Shown here one piece after another: positions 45,479 to 55,905 of a stretch of 64,000 bases of DNA (the stretch's first letter is position 1; every line of letters begins with the position of its first letter). This DNA is from Rhizobium sp. BK376 (GTDB taxonomy: Bacteria > Pseudomonadota > Alphaproteobacteria > Rhizobiales > Rhizobiaceae), in contig NZ_SLZG01000003.1 of assembly GCF_004341625.1 (NCBI RefSeq), positions 62,001 to 126,000 of the forward strand, read 5' to 3'. Position numbers and translations under genes: made by a program. The notes beneath the pieces were generated by a model. That model was not told where the DNA came from and did no database searches. It saw only the letters and a program-made list of their open reading frames with translations.

Positions 45479-45883
45479 ATGGCACGCGTAAAAAGAGGCG
45501 TAGCAGCCCACGCCAAGCACAAGAAGGTTCTGAAGCAGGCCAAGGGCTTCTACGGCCGCCGCAAGAACACCATCCGTACCGCAAAGGCAGCTGTCGATCG
45601 CGCCAAGCAGTACGCAACCCGTGACCGCAAGGTCAACAAGCGCAATTTCCGCGCTCTCTGGATCCAGCGTATCAACGCTGCCGTCCGCGAATTCGGCCTG
45701 ACCTACGGCCGCTTCATCGACGGCCTCAACAAGGCTGGCATCGAAGTTGACCGTAAGGTTCTCTCCGACATGGCGATCCACGAGCCGGAAGCATTCGGTG
45801 CACTCGTTGCAGCCGCCAAGAAGGCTCTGGAATACCTAAAGGATTCTGGCACGCCGAACGAGTTTGAAGGCGCGGTTCGTTGA
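45479..45883 (+). CDS. rplT: 50S ribosomal protein L20
   Basis: A 134-residue basic protein with the L20 N-terminus [20 protein letters not shown] and conserved [21 protein letters not shown]20 binds 23S rRNA early in 50S assembly and in some bacteria represses its own operon. AAGGAG precedes the ATG. A C-terminal extension after about residue 117 ([14 protein letters not shown]) is usual in alphaproteobacteria. Confidence 0.98.
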   Translation: MARVKRGVAAHAKHKKVLKQAKGFYGRRKNTIRTAKAAVDRAKQYATRDRKVNKRNFRALWIQRINAAVREFGLTYGRFIDGLNKAGIEVDRKVLSDMAIHEPEAFGALVAAAKKALEYLKDSGTPNEFEGAVR

Positions 45884-45888
45884 GCCGC

Positions 45889-45908
45889 GCACGTTCGTAA
45901 GAACGTGC
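45889..45908. other. Hairpin just after rplT
   Basis: A perfect 8-bp stem GCACGTTC/GAACGTGC with loop GTAA lies directly after the rplT stop. It has no T-run, so it may be an RNA stabiliser or processing signal rather than a terminator. Confidence 0.6.
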
Positions 45909-45936
45909 AAAGCTGGCTCAACGCTTAAAGTGGCGC

Positions 45937-46041
45937 ATGTACCTTTCGAGCGGGCTTCGCCCGCACGGGACATGCGCTGCCAGCGCTTCCCAGGCTTTAC
46001 GCTTTTTTGAATTTTGGGAAACCCGCGCTGGTTTGGGCTAG
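45937..46041 (+). CDS. Putative Phe-rich leader peptide of the pheST attenuator
   Basis: A 34-codon frame from ATG 45937 to TAG 46039-46041. It ends [14 protein letters not shown], with Phe codons at positions 23, 24 and 26 (46003-46014) and Trp at 27. The Phe codons lie just upstream of the 5' arm of a terminator hairpin (46019-46050) that precedes pheS. A ribosome stalled for Phe-tRNA would cover that arm and allow read-through. The frame also spans a GCGGGC/GCCCGC hairpin (45950-45964). The ribosome-binding site is weak (AAAGTGG). Confidence 0.55.
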   Translation: MYLSSGLRPHGTCAASASQALRFFEFWETRAGLG

Positions 46042-46056
46042 CGCGGGTTTTTCTTT
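46019..46056 (+). terminator. Attenuator/terminator upstream of pheST
   Basis: An 11-bp stem AAACCCGCGCT/AGCGCGGGTTT with a ten-base loop is followed by TTCTTT. It lies 65 bases before the pheS start and 110 bases after the rplT hairpin. It is either a plain rplT terminator or, given the Phe codons that abut its 5' arm, a regulated attenuator. Confidence 0.8.
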
Positions 46057-46114
46057 CTCTGTACTGCTTGCGCCGACTTTTCATGACCTGCCGATCCCGG
46101 ACGGAAAGAAGACA

Positions 46115-47197
46115 ATGTCAGATATCGATCAGCTGAAATCCTCACTGCTTGCCGAGATTGCGGCCGCCGCTGACGAGCCGGCGCTTGAAGCCGTGCGCCT
46201 ATCTGCCCTCGGCAAGAAGGGCTCGATCTCCGAACTCCTGAAGACGCTTGGCGCCATGACGCCGGAAGAGCGCCAGACTCGCGGCGCTGCGATCAACGGC
46301 CTGAAGAACGAGGTCACGGATGCGCTTTCTGACCGCCGCGCGACGCTGAAGGACGTGGCAATCAATGCCCGCCTGAAGGCCGAGACCGTTGACGTCAGCC
46401 TGCCGGTCCGTTCCTCGCCGGCCGAACGCGGCCGCATTCACCCGATCAGCCAGATCGTCGATGAAATCACGGCGATCTTCGGTGACATGGGTTTCTCGAT
46501 CGCGGAAGGTCCCGATATCGAGACGGATTACTATAATTTCACCGCGCTGAACTTCCCGGAGGGCCATCCGGCCCGCGAGATGCACGACACCTTCTTCTTC
46601 AATCCGGATGAAAAGGGTGAACGCAAGGTGCTGCGCACGCACACTTCGCCGGTGCAGATCCGCACCATGGAAGCCCAGAAGCCACCGATCCGCATCATCA
46701 TCCCCGGCAAGACCTATCGCCAGGATAGCGATGCGACGCACTCGCCGATGTTCCACCAGGTCGAAGGCCTCGTCGTCGACAAGAAGGCGAACGTTGCCAA
46801 CGTCCGCTGGGTGCTGGAGGAATTCTGCAAGGCTTTCTTCGAGGTCGACAGCGTGACGATGCGTTTCCGCCCGTCCTTCTTCCCTTTCACCGAGCCCTCC
46901 TTCGAGGTCGATATCCAGTGCGACCGCTCCGGCCCGATCGTCAAGTTCGGCGAGGGTACCGACTGGATGGAAATCCTCGGCTGCGGCATGGTGCATCCGA
47001 ACGTGCTGCGCGCGGGCGGGCTCGATCCGGACGAATATCAGGGCTTTGCCTGGGGCATGGGCCTCGACCGCATCGCCATGCTGAAATACGGCATGCCCGA
47101 CCTGCGCGACTTCTTCAACGCCGACGTTCGCTGGATGACCCACTATGGCTTCCGCCCCCTCGACATGCCGACGCTGTTCGGCGGTCTGAGCGTGTAA
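46115..47197 (+). CDS. pheS: Phenylalanyl-tRNA synthetase alpha subunit
   Basis: A 360-residue class II synthetase subunit. An N-terminal coiled coil (about 1-90) that grips tRNA-Phe precedes the catalytic domain with motif 1 ([19 protein letters not shown]), motif 2 (IPGKTYRQD...MFHQVEG) and motif 3 ([11 protein letters not shown]). The ATG at 46115 (GGAAAGAAG upstream) is used; earlier in-frame codons run through the terminator hairpin. pheT starts 15 bases after its stop. The two subunits form the cytosolic alpha2-beta2 enzyme. Confidence 0.98.
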   Translation: MSDIDQLKSSLLAEIAAAADEPALEAVRLSALGKKGSISELLKTLGAMTPEERQTRGAAINGLKNEVTDALSDRRATLKDVAINARLKAETVDVSLPVRSSPAERGRIHPISQIVDEITAIFGDMGFSIAEGPDIETDYYNFTALNFPEGHPAREMHDTFFFNPDEKGERKVLRTHTSPVQIRTMEAQKPPIRIIIPGKTYRQDSDATHSPMFHQVEGLVVDKKANVANVRWVLEEFCKAFFEVDSVTMRFRPSFFPFTEPSFEVDIQCDRSGPIVKFGEGTDWMEILGCGMVHPNVLRAGGLDPDEYQGFAWGMGLDRIAMLKYGMPDLRDFFNADVRWMTHYGFRPLDMPTLFGGLSV

Positions 47198-47212
47198 GGA
47201 AGGATTGGACCG

Positions 47213-49636
47213 ATGAAATTCACCCTCTCTTGGCTGAAAGATCACCTCGATACCGAGGCTACACTCGGTGAAATCTGCACCCGCCTGACCCAGATCGGTC
47301 TGGAGGTCGAGGATGTCGATGACAAGGCGGCGTTCAAGCCCTTCGTCATCGCAAAGGTCCTTTCGGCGGAAAAGCATCCGCAGGCTGATCGGCTGAAGGT
47401 GCTGATGGTCGATATCGGCCAGGGCGCTCCGGTTCAGGTCGTCTGCGGCGCGCCGAATGCGCGTGAAGGGCTGGTCGGTGCCTTTGCAGCTCCGGGCACC
47501 TACGTCCCCGGCATCGACGTGACGCTCGCCGTCGGCAACATCCGCGGCGTCGAAAGCCGCGGCATGATGTGCTCGGAAAAGGAACTGCAGATTTCAGACA
47601 ATCACGACGGGATCATCGATCTTCCGGCCGATGCGCCTGTCGGCACCAGCTATGCCGCCTATGCCCATCTTGACGATCCGGTCATCGAGATCAACCTGAC
47701 GCCGAACCGCCCGGATTGCACGTCGATCTACGGCATCGCCCGCGATCTTGCAGCTTCCGGCCTCGGTACGCTGAAGGCACGTCACGTTCCGTCCTTCCCG
47801 GTCAGCGGCGGGACGCCGGTGAACGTGACGCTCGATCTCGATGATCCGAAGCTCTGCCCCGGTTTTGGCCTGCGCCTCGTGCGCGGAGTCAAGAATGGCC
47901 CGAGCCCGAAGTGGATGCAGCAGCGCCTGCTCGCCATCGGCCTGCGCCCGATCAGCGCCCTCGTCGACATCACCAACTACATGACTTTCGATCAGGGCCG
48001 GCCGATGCACGTCTTCGACGCAGCAAAGGTTCAGGGCAACCTGACAGTCCGCCGCGCTAAAGAGGGTGAGACGGTACTGGCGCTCGATCAGCGCGAATAC
48101 AAGCTCGTCCCGAACAACGTTGTCATCGCCGACGAAAACGGCGTCGAGTCCATCGGCGGCATCATGGGTGGCGAACATTCCGGCTGTGATGAAAGCACGA
48201 CCGACGTGCTGATCGAGTCCGCGCTCTGGGACCCGATGAACATCGCCAAGTCCGGCCGCGGTCTCGGCATCATCACCGATGCGCGCTATCGTTTTGAGCG
48301 CGGCGTAGACCCGGAATACATGATCCCAGGCCTCGAGCGCACGACCGAACTGGTGCTCGAATGCTGCGGTGGTACCGCAGCCGAAGCCAAGATCGTCGGC
48401 TATGAGGGCTATAAGGCCAAGATCGTCGATTTCCCCTATTCCGAGGTAAAGCGCCTGACCGGGCTCGAAGTCTCGACCGATGAGGGCAAGTCGATCCTCG
48501 AAAAGCTCGGCTTCTCCGTTTCCGGCGCCGGCGAACGTGTGTCTGTCTCCGTTCCGTCCTGGCGGCCGGATATTGACGGCAAGGCCGACCTCGTCGAGGA
48601 AATCATGCGCATTCACGGTGTCGACAATATCAAGCCGGCGCCGCTTGAAAGCTACGCGGCCGTCAACGGCAGGATCCTGACGACACTGCAGATCCGCACC
48701 CGCGTTGCCAAGCGCGCGCTTGCATCCCGCGGCATGCTGGAAGCGGTCAACTGGTCCTTCATCTCGGCGGATCAGGCAGCCTTGTTCGGCGGCGGCTCGG
48801 ATGCGCTGAAGCTTGCAAACCCGATCGCTGCTGACATGTCCGACATGCGCCCGTCGCTGCTGCCCGGCCTGCTTTCGGCCGCCCAGCGCAATGCCGACAA
48901 GGGCTATGGCGACGTCGCGATCTTCGAAGTCTCCGGCACCTACGAAAACGATCGGCCGGAAGGCCAGCGTCGCGTTGCCGGCGGCATCCGTCGTGGCACT
49001 GCCTCGCTTGCCGGTTCCGGCCGCATGTGGTCCAACGCCGCCAAGGGCGGCGGCAAGCCGGTCGATGTGTTCGACGCCAAGGCCGATGCGCTGGCGGTGA
49101 TCGAAGCCTGTGGGCTGCCGATGGCCAATATCCAGGTCGAGCAGGGCGGTCCCTCCTGGTATCATCCGGGCCGTTCCGGCACGATCAAGATGGGGCCGAA
49201 GGTCGTTCTCGGCTATTTCGGCGAGTTTCATCCGAAGACGCTCGATGCGTTGGATGTGTCAGGCGCGCTCTGCGGCTTCGAGGTCTTCATCGACGCGATG
49301 GCTGAGCCGAAGAAGAAGGCGACGCGCACCAAGCCGGCGCTGGAGCTTTCGCCCTTCCAGGCCGTCAAGCGCGACTTCGCTTTCGTGGTCGACAAGTCTG
49401 TTGAAGCAGGTGCGATCATCCGCGCAGCGACCAGCGCCGACCGCAAGCTGATATCGGGCGTCAACGTCTTCGACATATTCGAAGGCGCATCGCTCGGCGA
49501 GGACAAGAAATCGGTCGCGATCGAGGTTCAGATCCAGCCGGCAGAGCGGACGCTGACGGACGAGGATTTCGAGGCTCTGACGCAGAAGATCGTCGCCAAC
49601 GTCACCAAGACGACCGGCGGCGTGCTCAGAAGTTAA
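47213..49636 (+). CDS. pheT: Phenylalanyl-tRNA synthetase beta subunit
   Basis: An 807-residue subunit. The order is an N-terminal tRNA-binding (EMAP-like) domain (about 39-150; [22 protein letters not shown]), the B3/B4 editing domain that hydrolyses Tyr-tRNA-Phe (about 210-390), the B5 DNA-binding-like domain (about 410-480), a catalytic-like domain, and the C-terminal anticodon-binding FDX-ACB domain (about 712-806; [14 protein letters not shown]). Length is typical. A strong terminator follows. Confidence 0.98.
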   Translation: MKFTLSWLKDHLDTEATLGEICTRLTQIGLEVEDVDDKAAFKPFVIAKVLSAEKHPQADRLKVLMVDIGQGAPVQVVCGAPNAREGLVGAFAAPGTYVPGIDVTLAVGNIRGVESRGMMCSEKELQISDNHDGIIDLPADAPVGTSYAAYAHLDDPVIEINLTPNRPDCTSIYGIARDLAASGLGTLKARHVPSFPVSGGTPVNVTLDLDDPKLCPGFGLRLVRGVKNGPSPKWMQQRLLAIGLRPISALVDITNYMTFDQGRPMHVFDAAKVQGNLTVRRAKEGETVLALDQREYKLVPNNVVIADENGVESIGGIMGGEHSGCDESTTDVLIESALWDPMNIAKSGRGLGIITDARYRFERGVDPEYMIPGLERTTELVLECCGGTAAEAKIVGYEGYKAKIVDFPYSEVKRLTGLEVSTDEGKSILEKLGFSVSGAGERVSVSVPSWRPDIDGKADLVEEIMRIHGVDNIKPAPLESYAAVNGRILTTLQIRTRVAKRALASRGMLEAVNWSFISADQAALFGGGSDALKLANPIAADMSDMRPSLLPGLLSAAQRNADKGYGDVAIFEVSGTYENDRPEGQRRVAGGIRRGTASLAGSGRMWSNAAKGGGKPVDVFDAKADALAVIEACGLPMANIQVEQGGPSWYHPGRSGTIKMGPKVVLGYFGEFHPKTLDALDVSGALCGFEVFIDAMAEPKKKATRTKPALELSPFQAVKRDFAFVVDKSVEAGAIIRAATSADRKLISGVNVFDIFEGASLGEDKKSVAIEVQIQPAERTLTDEDFEALTQKIVANVTKTTGGVLRS

Positions 49637-49640
49637 TCTG

Positions 49641-49673
49641 GAAACGGCCGGCGAAGTTCTCGCCGGCCGTTTC
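49641..49673. terminator. Terminator after pheT
   Basis: A 14-bp stem beginning GAAACGGCCGGCGA and closing with its complement around loop AGTTC ends in TTTC. It sits between the convergent pheT and NTF2-like genes and could serve both strands. Confidence 0.8.
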
Positions 49674-50033
49674 TCATGAATGCAGATGGTAGAGCTTGTT
49701 GACGATGGTCCACCGGCCGTTGATCTTCAGCAGGGACAGATAGTCCGAGAAGCGCATGCCGCCGAATTCGTCGACCACCTTGACGGTCGCCGCATCGCCT
49801 TCGATATCGATCGAGGCGATATCCATCATCGGCTGTGTGCCGGGAGATGCCGGCGTCTCGGACAGAACCGCGTCGATGAATTCATCGCGCGACATCCATT
49901 CGACCGAACCCTGATAATTTCCAATAATTGCCGCCTGGGGGTGAAACGCCTTTTTCAGCGCGGCCCCGTTGGAGAATGCCATTCCCTCGACATAGAGGTG
50001 AACCGTCGCCTCGATTGCCTGCTTGTCCAACAT
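49674..50033 (-). CDS. NTF2-like/lumazine-binding-like protein
   Basis: A 119-residue cytosolic protein of the NTF2-like cone fold (Lumazine_bd_2-like). Features are the N-terminal helix (AIEATVHLYVEGMAFSNGAAL), the strand FHPQAAIIGNYQG, and the C-terminal segment YLSLLKINGRWTIVNKLYH. Members are small-molecule-binding or isomerase-like proteins of unknown role. It is isolated, with terminators on both sides. Confidence 0.8.
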   Translation of the reverse strand: MLDKQAIEATVHLYVEGMAFSNGAALKKAFHPQAAIIGNYQGSVEWMSRDEFIDAVLSETPASPGTQPMMDIASIDIEGDAATVKVVDEFGGMRFSDYLSLLKINGRWTIVNKLYHLHS

Positions 50034-50165
50034 TCCTGCGCCTCCTGTGCTCCCGGGGCAATGGTACTGTACCCGACGAAGTTAGACCATCTGTGAGAAT
50101 CAACGTTTTTCGAGGAGAAACGTTGCCGCGGTCGTTGGGATCACATAGACGCAAAGCTTGCAGCA

Positions 50166-50193
50166 GCCCGCCCGGAAGATATCTCGGGCGGGC
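50166..50193. other. Hairpin downstream of the aldo/keto reductase gene
   Basis: A perfect 9-bp stem GCCCGCCCG/CGGGCGGGC with a ten-base loop lies 16 bases past the reductase stop codon. No T-run follows on either strand, so termination is uncertain. Confidence 0.5.
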
Positions 50194-50208
50194 GGTCATT
50201 CTACTTTC

Positions 50209-51240
<1,032 letters not shown>

Positions 51241-51332
51241 TCAAATCGCCCGGCACGCCCCGGAAGTTAAAGCCCTAACCGATGTTTGAAAATCCGTGCA
51301 AAGCATAACAGCTTGTTCTATCATTTAGATCA

Positions 51333-52223
51333 ATGAACAGGACGCAACTCTCCCAACTCGCGGTTCTGGCCGCCGTTGCTGCCAACCGCAGCTTCCGCGC
51401 CGCCGCCAAGGAACTGACCATCGCTCCCTCGGCGGTAAGCCATGCCATATCGAGCCTGGAAGAAGGCCTCGGCGTGCGCCTGCTGGCGCGCACGACCCGC
51501 AGCGTCGCACCGACCGAGGAGGGAAGGTTGCTGCTGGAACGTCTCGGCCCGGCGCTGGAGGAAATCGGCACCGCCCTGGATGCCGTCCTCGATACGCGCG
51601 GCCGGCCGGCCGGAAACCTGCGCGTGACAGCCCCGCGCTTTGCCTCGGATGTTATTCTCGGCCCGCGGCTTGGGGATTTTCTCAACGCTTATCCCGATAT
51701 CACCCTCGAAATCGCCAATGAGGACGCCTTTACCGATATTGTCGAAGGCGGCTTCGACGCGGGCATCCGGTTCGAGGAAAGTCTCGAGGCCGATATGATC
51801 GCGGTCAGGATCTCCTCGGACATACGCACCGTCATTGCCGGCTCGCCCGCCTATTTCGAGCGCTATCCAAAACCGCTCCATCCGCGGGATCTCGTCCAGC
51901 ATCGCTGCATCAAGCGCCGCTTCGCCAACGGCTCTATCTATCGCTGGGAATTCGAAAAGGACGGACGGGAACTGATCGTTTCGATCGATGGCCCCCTGAC
52001 CGTCAGCGAAGACAGGCTTTCATTGCTGGGCGCGCTCAGCGGTGCCGGCCTTGCCTATCTCTTCGACATGCGGGTGCATAACGAGCTCGTCGAGGGAAAG
52101 CTGATCCGGGTGCTGGAAGATTGGTGTCCGCCTTATCCGGGACCATTTCTCTATTACCCCAGTCGTCGGCAGATGCGCCCGGCGTTGCGGGCCTTCATCG
52201 ACTTCTTCAAGGTCGGCGGTTGA
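51333..52223 (+). CDS. LysR-family transcriptional regulator
   Basis: A 296-residue LTTR with a helix-turn-helix in residues 1-60 (RSFRAAAKELTIAPSAVSHAISSLE) and the effector-binding domain from about 90. The text around residues 90-200 (GRPAGNLRVTAPRFASDVILGP) resembles the subgroup that controls divergent oxidoreductase genes. The divergent aldo/keto reductase gene 128 bases away is the likely target. Confidence 0.92.
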   Translation: MNRTQLSQLAVLAAVAANRSFRAAAKELTIAPSAVSHAISSLEEGLGVRLLARTTRSVAPTEEGRLLLERLGPALEEIGTALDAVLDTRGRPAGNLRVTAPRFASDVILGPRLGDFLNAYPDITLEIANEDAFTDIVEGGFDAGIRFEESLEADMIAVRISSDIRTVIAGSPAYFERYPKPLHPRDLVQHRCIKRRFANGSIYRWEFEKDGRELIVSIDGPLTVSEDRLSLLGALSGAGLAYLFDMRVHNELVEGKLIRVLEDWCPPYPGPFLYYPSRRQMRPALRAFIDFFKVGG

Positions 52224-52291
52224 GGGTCTTGCAGGTTTCGGGTGGCGCCGGGAAAAACAGGGGCTAGGTTCCGCGAAAAGGGGAGAGTGCG

Positions 52292-52909
52292 ATGAGGAAG
52301 CCGGCATCGATGAGAGGCCTCGAAGATTTGGGTCGCGTACGCCTCTCGAAGAATTTCTTCCTGCGCGATTTTCTGCATTCCGAGATCGGCAGCCTCTACG
52401 GCATACCCAATATCCCTGAAAATCCCAATCTGGCGATTGCAGCGGGCAAGTGCCTCTGCGAGGAACTGCTGGAGCCGCTGGAGGCTACATTCGGACGTCT
52501 TCACCTGCGCTCTGGCTATCGGGCGCCCGCGCTCAACAAGTTCGGCAACAAGAACAATCTCAATTGTGCGCGCAACGAGGCGACCGCCGCCAACCACATC
52601 TGGGATTTGCGCGACAGAGAGGGTCACATTGGCGCTACGGCCTGTGTCGTCGTGCCCTGGGTCTGGGATCGATACCATGAGCCCGGCGATTGGCGCCGGC
52701 TGGCCTGGTGGATAAGGGATCACCTGCCCTATGCGTCGCTTCAGTTCTTTCCGAAACTATGGGCGGTCAATATCACCTGGCATGAGCACCCGACGAAAGA
52801 GATCACCAGCTATGCCGAGCCGCGCGGTATTCTGACGCGGCCCGGAATGGCGAATTGGGAAGAGGACCATTCGGCCCTCTACGAAGGTTTTCCGCCGCTC
52901 AGAAGTTGA
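52292..52909 (+). CDS. M15-like (D-Ala-D-Ala carboxypeptidase-fold) hypothetical protein
   Basis: A 205-residue protein without signal peptide. The segment LHLRSGYRAPALNKFGN, then NEATAANHIWDLRD and later NITWHEHP, echoes the SxHxxGxAxD...H arrangement of the M15 zinc peptidases, with His and Asp in HIWD and a later His as possible ligands. The match is partial, so catalytic activity is uncertain. Its 3' end overlaps the convergent acetyltransferase gene by 11 bases. Confidence 0.6.
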   Translation: MRKPASMRGLEDLGRVRLSKNFFLRDFLHSEIGSLYGIPNIPENPNLAIAAGKCLCEELLEPLEATFGRLHLRSGYRAPALNKFGNKNNLNCARNEATAANHIWDLRDREGHIGATACVVVPWVWDRYHEPGDWRRLAWWIRDHLPYASLQFFPKLWAVNITWHEHPTKEITSYAEPRGILTRPGMANWEEDHSALYEGFPPLRS

Positions 52910-53342
52910 TGCGGTAGCGGATGTGCCCGTCGCTCTCGACATAGCTGTCATAGAGCTTGCGAGCCGTGGTGTTGGTTTCTTCCGTGTGCCAGTAGAGCCG
53001 CGCCCAGCCTCTCTCTTTGCAGAGGCCGACGAGGTCGTCCAGCAGCGCCCTGCCGACACCCTTGCCGCGAGCCGCCGCATCGACGAACAGGTCTTCCAGA
53101 TAGCAGTCCGGATCACGAATCCACGTCCCTTCATGGGTGAGGCAAAGGGCAAAACCCATCACCTTCCCGTCAACCTCTGCCACCCGCATGAAGATGGCGG
53201 AAGCCGGATCGAAGATCCGGCGCCACGTCATGTCGGTGATTTCAGGCGCGATGGTCACATTATAGAAGGTGATGTAGTCGGCCCAAAGTTCGCGCCAGCG
53301 CGTCTCGTCTTCAGGCCTTGCATCGCGGGTGATCACGGTCAT
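52899..53342 (-). CDS. GNAT-family N-acetyltransferase
   Basis: A 147-residue acetyltransferase with the CoA-binding motif DAAARGKGVGRALLDDLV (about 87-104), preceded by the strand VDGKVMGFALCLTHEG. The C-terminal strand pattern YWHTEETNTTARKLYDS is typical of GNATs acting on small amines. The substrate is unknown. The ATG at 53342 starts the family sequence MTVITRDARPEDE. Confidence 0.9.
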   Translation of the reverse strand: MTVITRDARPEDETRWRELWADYITFYNVTIAPEITDMTWRRIFDPASAIFMRVAEVDGKVMGFALCLTHEGTWIRDPDCYLEDLFVDAAARGKGVGRALLDDLVGLCKERGWARLYWHTEETNTTARKLYDSYVESDGHIRYRINF

Positions 53343-53380
53343 TCTGTTTCAGTCCTATTCACGGGTCCTGTTCGCCAGCC

Positions 53381-54328
53381 CTATTCGCCGGCCTTGTCGA
53401 GCAGGCTCATTGCCTCAGTGGAAAGGTCGAGCTTTGCCGAATTGATGAGAGCGTCGAGCTGGCCAAGGCTCGTGGCGCTGGCGATCGGCGCGGTCACGCC
53501 CTTCTTGCGCAACAGCCAGGCAAGCGCCACTTCCGCCGGCTTGCTGCTGGTATCCTTGGAGACCGTATCGAGAGCGGCAAGGATGCGCATGCCCTTGTCG
53601 TCGAGATATTGCGCCACGCGGCCTTCGCGCGCCCGGCCTTCCGTATCGGCCTTGGTGCGGTATTTGCCGGAAAGGAAGCCGGCTGCAAGGCTGAAATAGG
53701 TGATGACGCCGATGTCTTCCTTGACGCAGAGATCGGCCAGCGGGCCTTCGAAGCTGGCGCGCTCGTAAAGATTGTATTCCGGCTGCAACACGTCGTAGCG
53801 CGGAAGCCCGGCCTTGTCGGCGACATCGAGCGATGCCTGGAGAAGCTTGGCATCATAGTTGGAGCACCCGACGGAGCGGATCTTGCCCTGTTCCTTCAGC
53901 TTCGCATAGGCGCCGAGCGATTCCTCATGCGGCGTTTCTTCGTCCGGCCAGTGCGAAAGATAGACGTCAATATAATCGGTCTGCAGGCGACGCAGCGAAT
54001 CCTCGACGGCCTTGAGGATATAGGCCGCCTTCAGCGTCTTTCCTTCACCCATATCGGACCCGACCTTGGTGACGATAATGGCCTTGTCGCGGGAGATAGT
54101 TCCCTTCTTCAGCCACTTGCCGATGATTTCCTCGGAATCGCCGCCCTTGTTGCCGGGGACCCAGCGCGAGTAGACGTCTGCCGTATCGATCGTGTTGAAG
54201 CCGGCGCCGAAAAATGCGTCGAGAATGTCGTAGGAGGTCTTCTCGTCGGCCGTCCAGCCGAAGACGTTGCCGCCGAAGACGATTGGCGCGATCGAAATCT
54301 CTGTTTTACCTAGCCGGCGCATTTCCAT
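53381..54328 (-). CDS. Aldo/keto reductase
   Basis: A 315-residue reductase with the tetrad Asp48 and Tyr53 (NTIDTADVYS), Lys88 (IIVTKVG) and His126 (YLSHWPDE). The sequence GNKGGDSEEIIGKWLK and the C-terminal PIASATSLGQLDALI are typical of the group that includes YajO/YeaE-like and plant voltage-channel-beta-like AKRs. It is not closely similar to the AKR at 50.2 kb. The substrate is unknown; no regulator is adjacent. Confidence 0.92.
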   Translation of the reverse strand: MEMRRLGKTEISIAPIVFGGNVFGWTADEKTSYDILDAFFGAGFNTIDTADVYSRWVPGNKGGDSEEIIGKWLKKGTISRDKAIIVTKVGSDMGEGKTLKAAYILKAVEDSLRRLQTDYIDVYLSHWPDEETPHEESLGAYAKLKEQGKIRSVGCSNYDAKLLQASLDVADKAGLPRYDVLQPEYNLYERASFEGPLADLCVKEDIGVITYFSLAAGFLSGKYRTKADTEGRAREGRVAQYLDDKGMRILAALDTVSKDTSSKPAEVALAWLLRKKGVTAPIASATSLGQLDALINSAKLDLSTEAMSLLDKAGE

Positions 54329-54518
54329 GCCGCTCTCCCGAAAATGACTAAAGTGGTTGAAAAGATAGATGCGGTGAAAACCGCTTTACCTATCTAGGCC
54401 TTTATGGCGCCGAGGGAAACCAAACTTCGGTGAAATATCCGTGCGGCATTCAGGTGGCATTGCGCTTCGCGCGACGGCTGCATAAGGTGCGCCGAAATCA
54501 TTTTTGGGAGGGAAGACC

Positions 54519-55505
54519 ATGCTTCGTTTCGGAATTCTGTCGACCGCAAAGATCGGTCGCGAGCTTGTCGTACCGGCCATTCAGGATGCCGAGAATTGCG
54601 TGGTGACTGCGGTCGCCAGCCGCGATCTGTCCCGCGCCCGCGAGATGGCGGACCGCTTCTCCGTGCCGCATGCCTTCGGCTCCTACGAGGAGATGCTGGC
54701 CTCCGACACGATCGACGCCGTCTATATCCCGCTGCCGACCTCGCAGCATGTCGAATGGACCATCAAGGCTGCCGATGCCGGCAAGCACGTGCTCTGCGAA
54801 AAGCCGATCGCGCTCAAGGCCGAAGAGATCGATAGCCTGATCGCTGCCCGCGACCGCAACAAGGTACTTGTGACCGAGGCCTATATGGTCACCTACACGC
54901 CGGTCTGGCAGAAGGTCCGTGCCCTGCTGGCCGACGGCGCGATCGGAAAGCTGCGCCATGTCCAGGGCGCCTTCACCTATTTCAACCGCGACGCCGGCAA
55001 CATGCGCAACATTCCCGAGCTCGGGGGCGGCGGCCTGCCTGACATCGGCGTCTATCCGACGATCAGCACGCGCTTCGTGACCGGCAAGGAGCCGCTGCGC
55101 ATCCAGGCCGTGACCGAGCGCGATCCGGAATTCGGCACCGACATCTATTCGAGCGTGAAGGCCGATTTCGGCGATTTTGAGCAGAGCTTCTATATCTCGA
55201 CGCAGATGGCTGCCCGTCAGGTCATGGTCTTCCATGGCACCGACGGCTTCATCGAGGTCAAGTCGCCCTTCAATGCGGACCGCTACGGCGCCGAGGAAAT
55301 CGAGCTCACCAACCGCAACCATTCGGAATCGCAGATTTTCCGCTTCCCCGATAGCCGCCAGTACAAGCGCGAGGCGGAAGCCTTCGCCGATGCCGCAGCC
55401 GGCGGCAAGTCGGAGATCGTGACGCTGGAAAGCTCCAGGCTGAACCAGAAGGTCATCGACGCCATCTATCGCGCCAGCGAAAAGGATGGCTGGGAGCCGG
55501 TCTGA
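54519..55505 (+). CDS. Gfo/Idh/MocA-family oxidoreductase
   Basis: A 328-residue NAD(P)-dependent enzyme. The N-terminal Rossmann domain begins [20 protein letters not shown], with the conserved EKP ([10 protein letters not shown]) that places the nicotinamide; the C-terminal alpha/beta domain follows from about 125. Members oxidise or reduce sugars, inositols or xylose derivatives; the substrate is unknown. The ATG at 54519 has GGGAGGGAAG upstream; a TTG five codons earlier is not needed. Confidence 0.93.
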   Translation: MLRFGILSTAKIGRELVVPAIQDAENCVVTAVASRDLSRAREMADRFSVPHAFGSYEEMLASDTIDAVYIPLPTSQHVEWTIKAADAGKHVLCEKPIALKAEEIDSLIAARDRNKVLVTEAYMVTYTPVWQKVRALLADGAIGKLRHVQGAFTYFNRDAGNMRNIPELGGGGLPDIGVYPTISTRFVTGKEPLRIQAVTERDPEFGTDIYSSVKADFGDFEQSFYISTQMAARQVMVFHGTDGFIEVKSPFNADRYGAEEIELTNRNHSESQIFRFPDSRQYKREAEAFADAAAGGKSEIVTLESSRLNQKVIDAIYRASEKDGWEPV

Positions 55506-55530
55506 CCGGCTTCTTGATAAGCGGCGGAGA

Positions 55531-55905
55531 TCAGCGGCGGAAGACGAAGCGGGAATAGCCGAAAAAGCTGAACGCCGTCGCCGCCGCCGAGGCAAGTATC
55601 AGCGCGGCCGTCGGGCGCAACACCGGTATCGATACCAGTAGTGACGTGTAGATCGCATAGTTCACCAGTGCCGAGGTAATCCCGACCGAACCGTAGCGGA
55701 AACCCTCGACTGCGAGGGACCGGCCGGTATTCTCGAATGTGAAGGTGTGGTTGAGGATCCAGGTCGCGACCATGGCCGACGGTATGCTGATTGCGCGCGC
55801 CCAGAACGGGCCCAGCGTGGTGAAGTGCAAAAGCAGCATCAGCAAGCCCGCATCGACGACAAAGCCGATACCACCGGCAATGCCGAACCAGAACAGTCTC
55901 TTCAT
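55531..55905 (-). CDS. GtrA-family lipid-linked sugar flippase
   Basis: A 124-residue membrane protein with four helices (about 5-25, 33-53, 73-95 and 100-118) and the GtrA features GIAGGIGFVVDAGLL, ATWILNHTFTFEN and the terminal FFGYSRFVFRR. GtrA proteins translocate undecaprenyl-phosphate-linked sugars. Its start overlaps the stop of the upstream glycosyltransferase by four bases (ATGA), so the two are translationally coupled. Confidence 0.9.
   Translation of the reverse strand: MKRLFWFGIAGGIGFVVDAGLLMLLLHFTTLGPFWARAISIPSAMVATWILNHTFTFENTGRSLAVEGFRYGSVGITSALVNYAIYTSLLVSIPVLRPTAALILASAAATAFSFFGYSRFVFRR

Noticed and set aside
47594..49231. A 545-codon minus-strand frame opposite pheT
   Set aside because: pheT is certain; the antisense frame has no ribosome-binding site or recognisable domain.
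50166..50193. A strong GC hairpin called as a Rho-independent terminator
   Set aside because: Neither strand has a T-run after the stem, so it is listed only as a hairpin.
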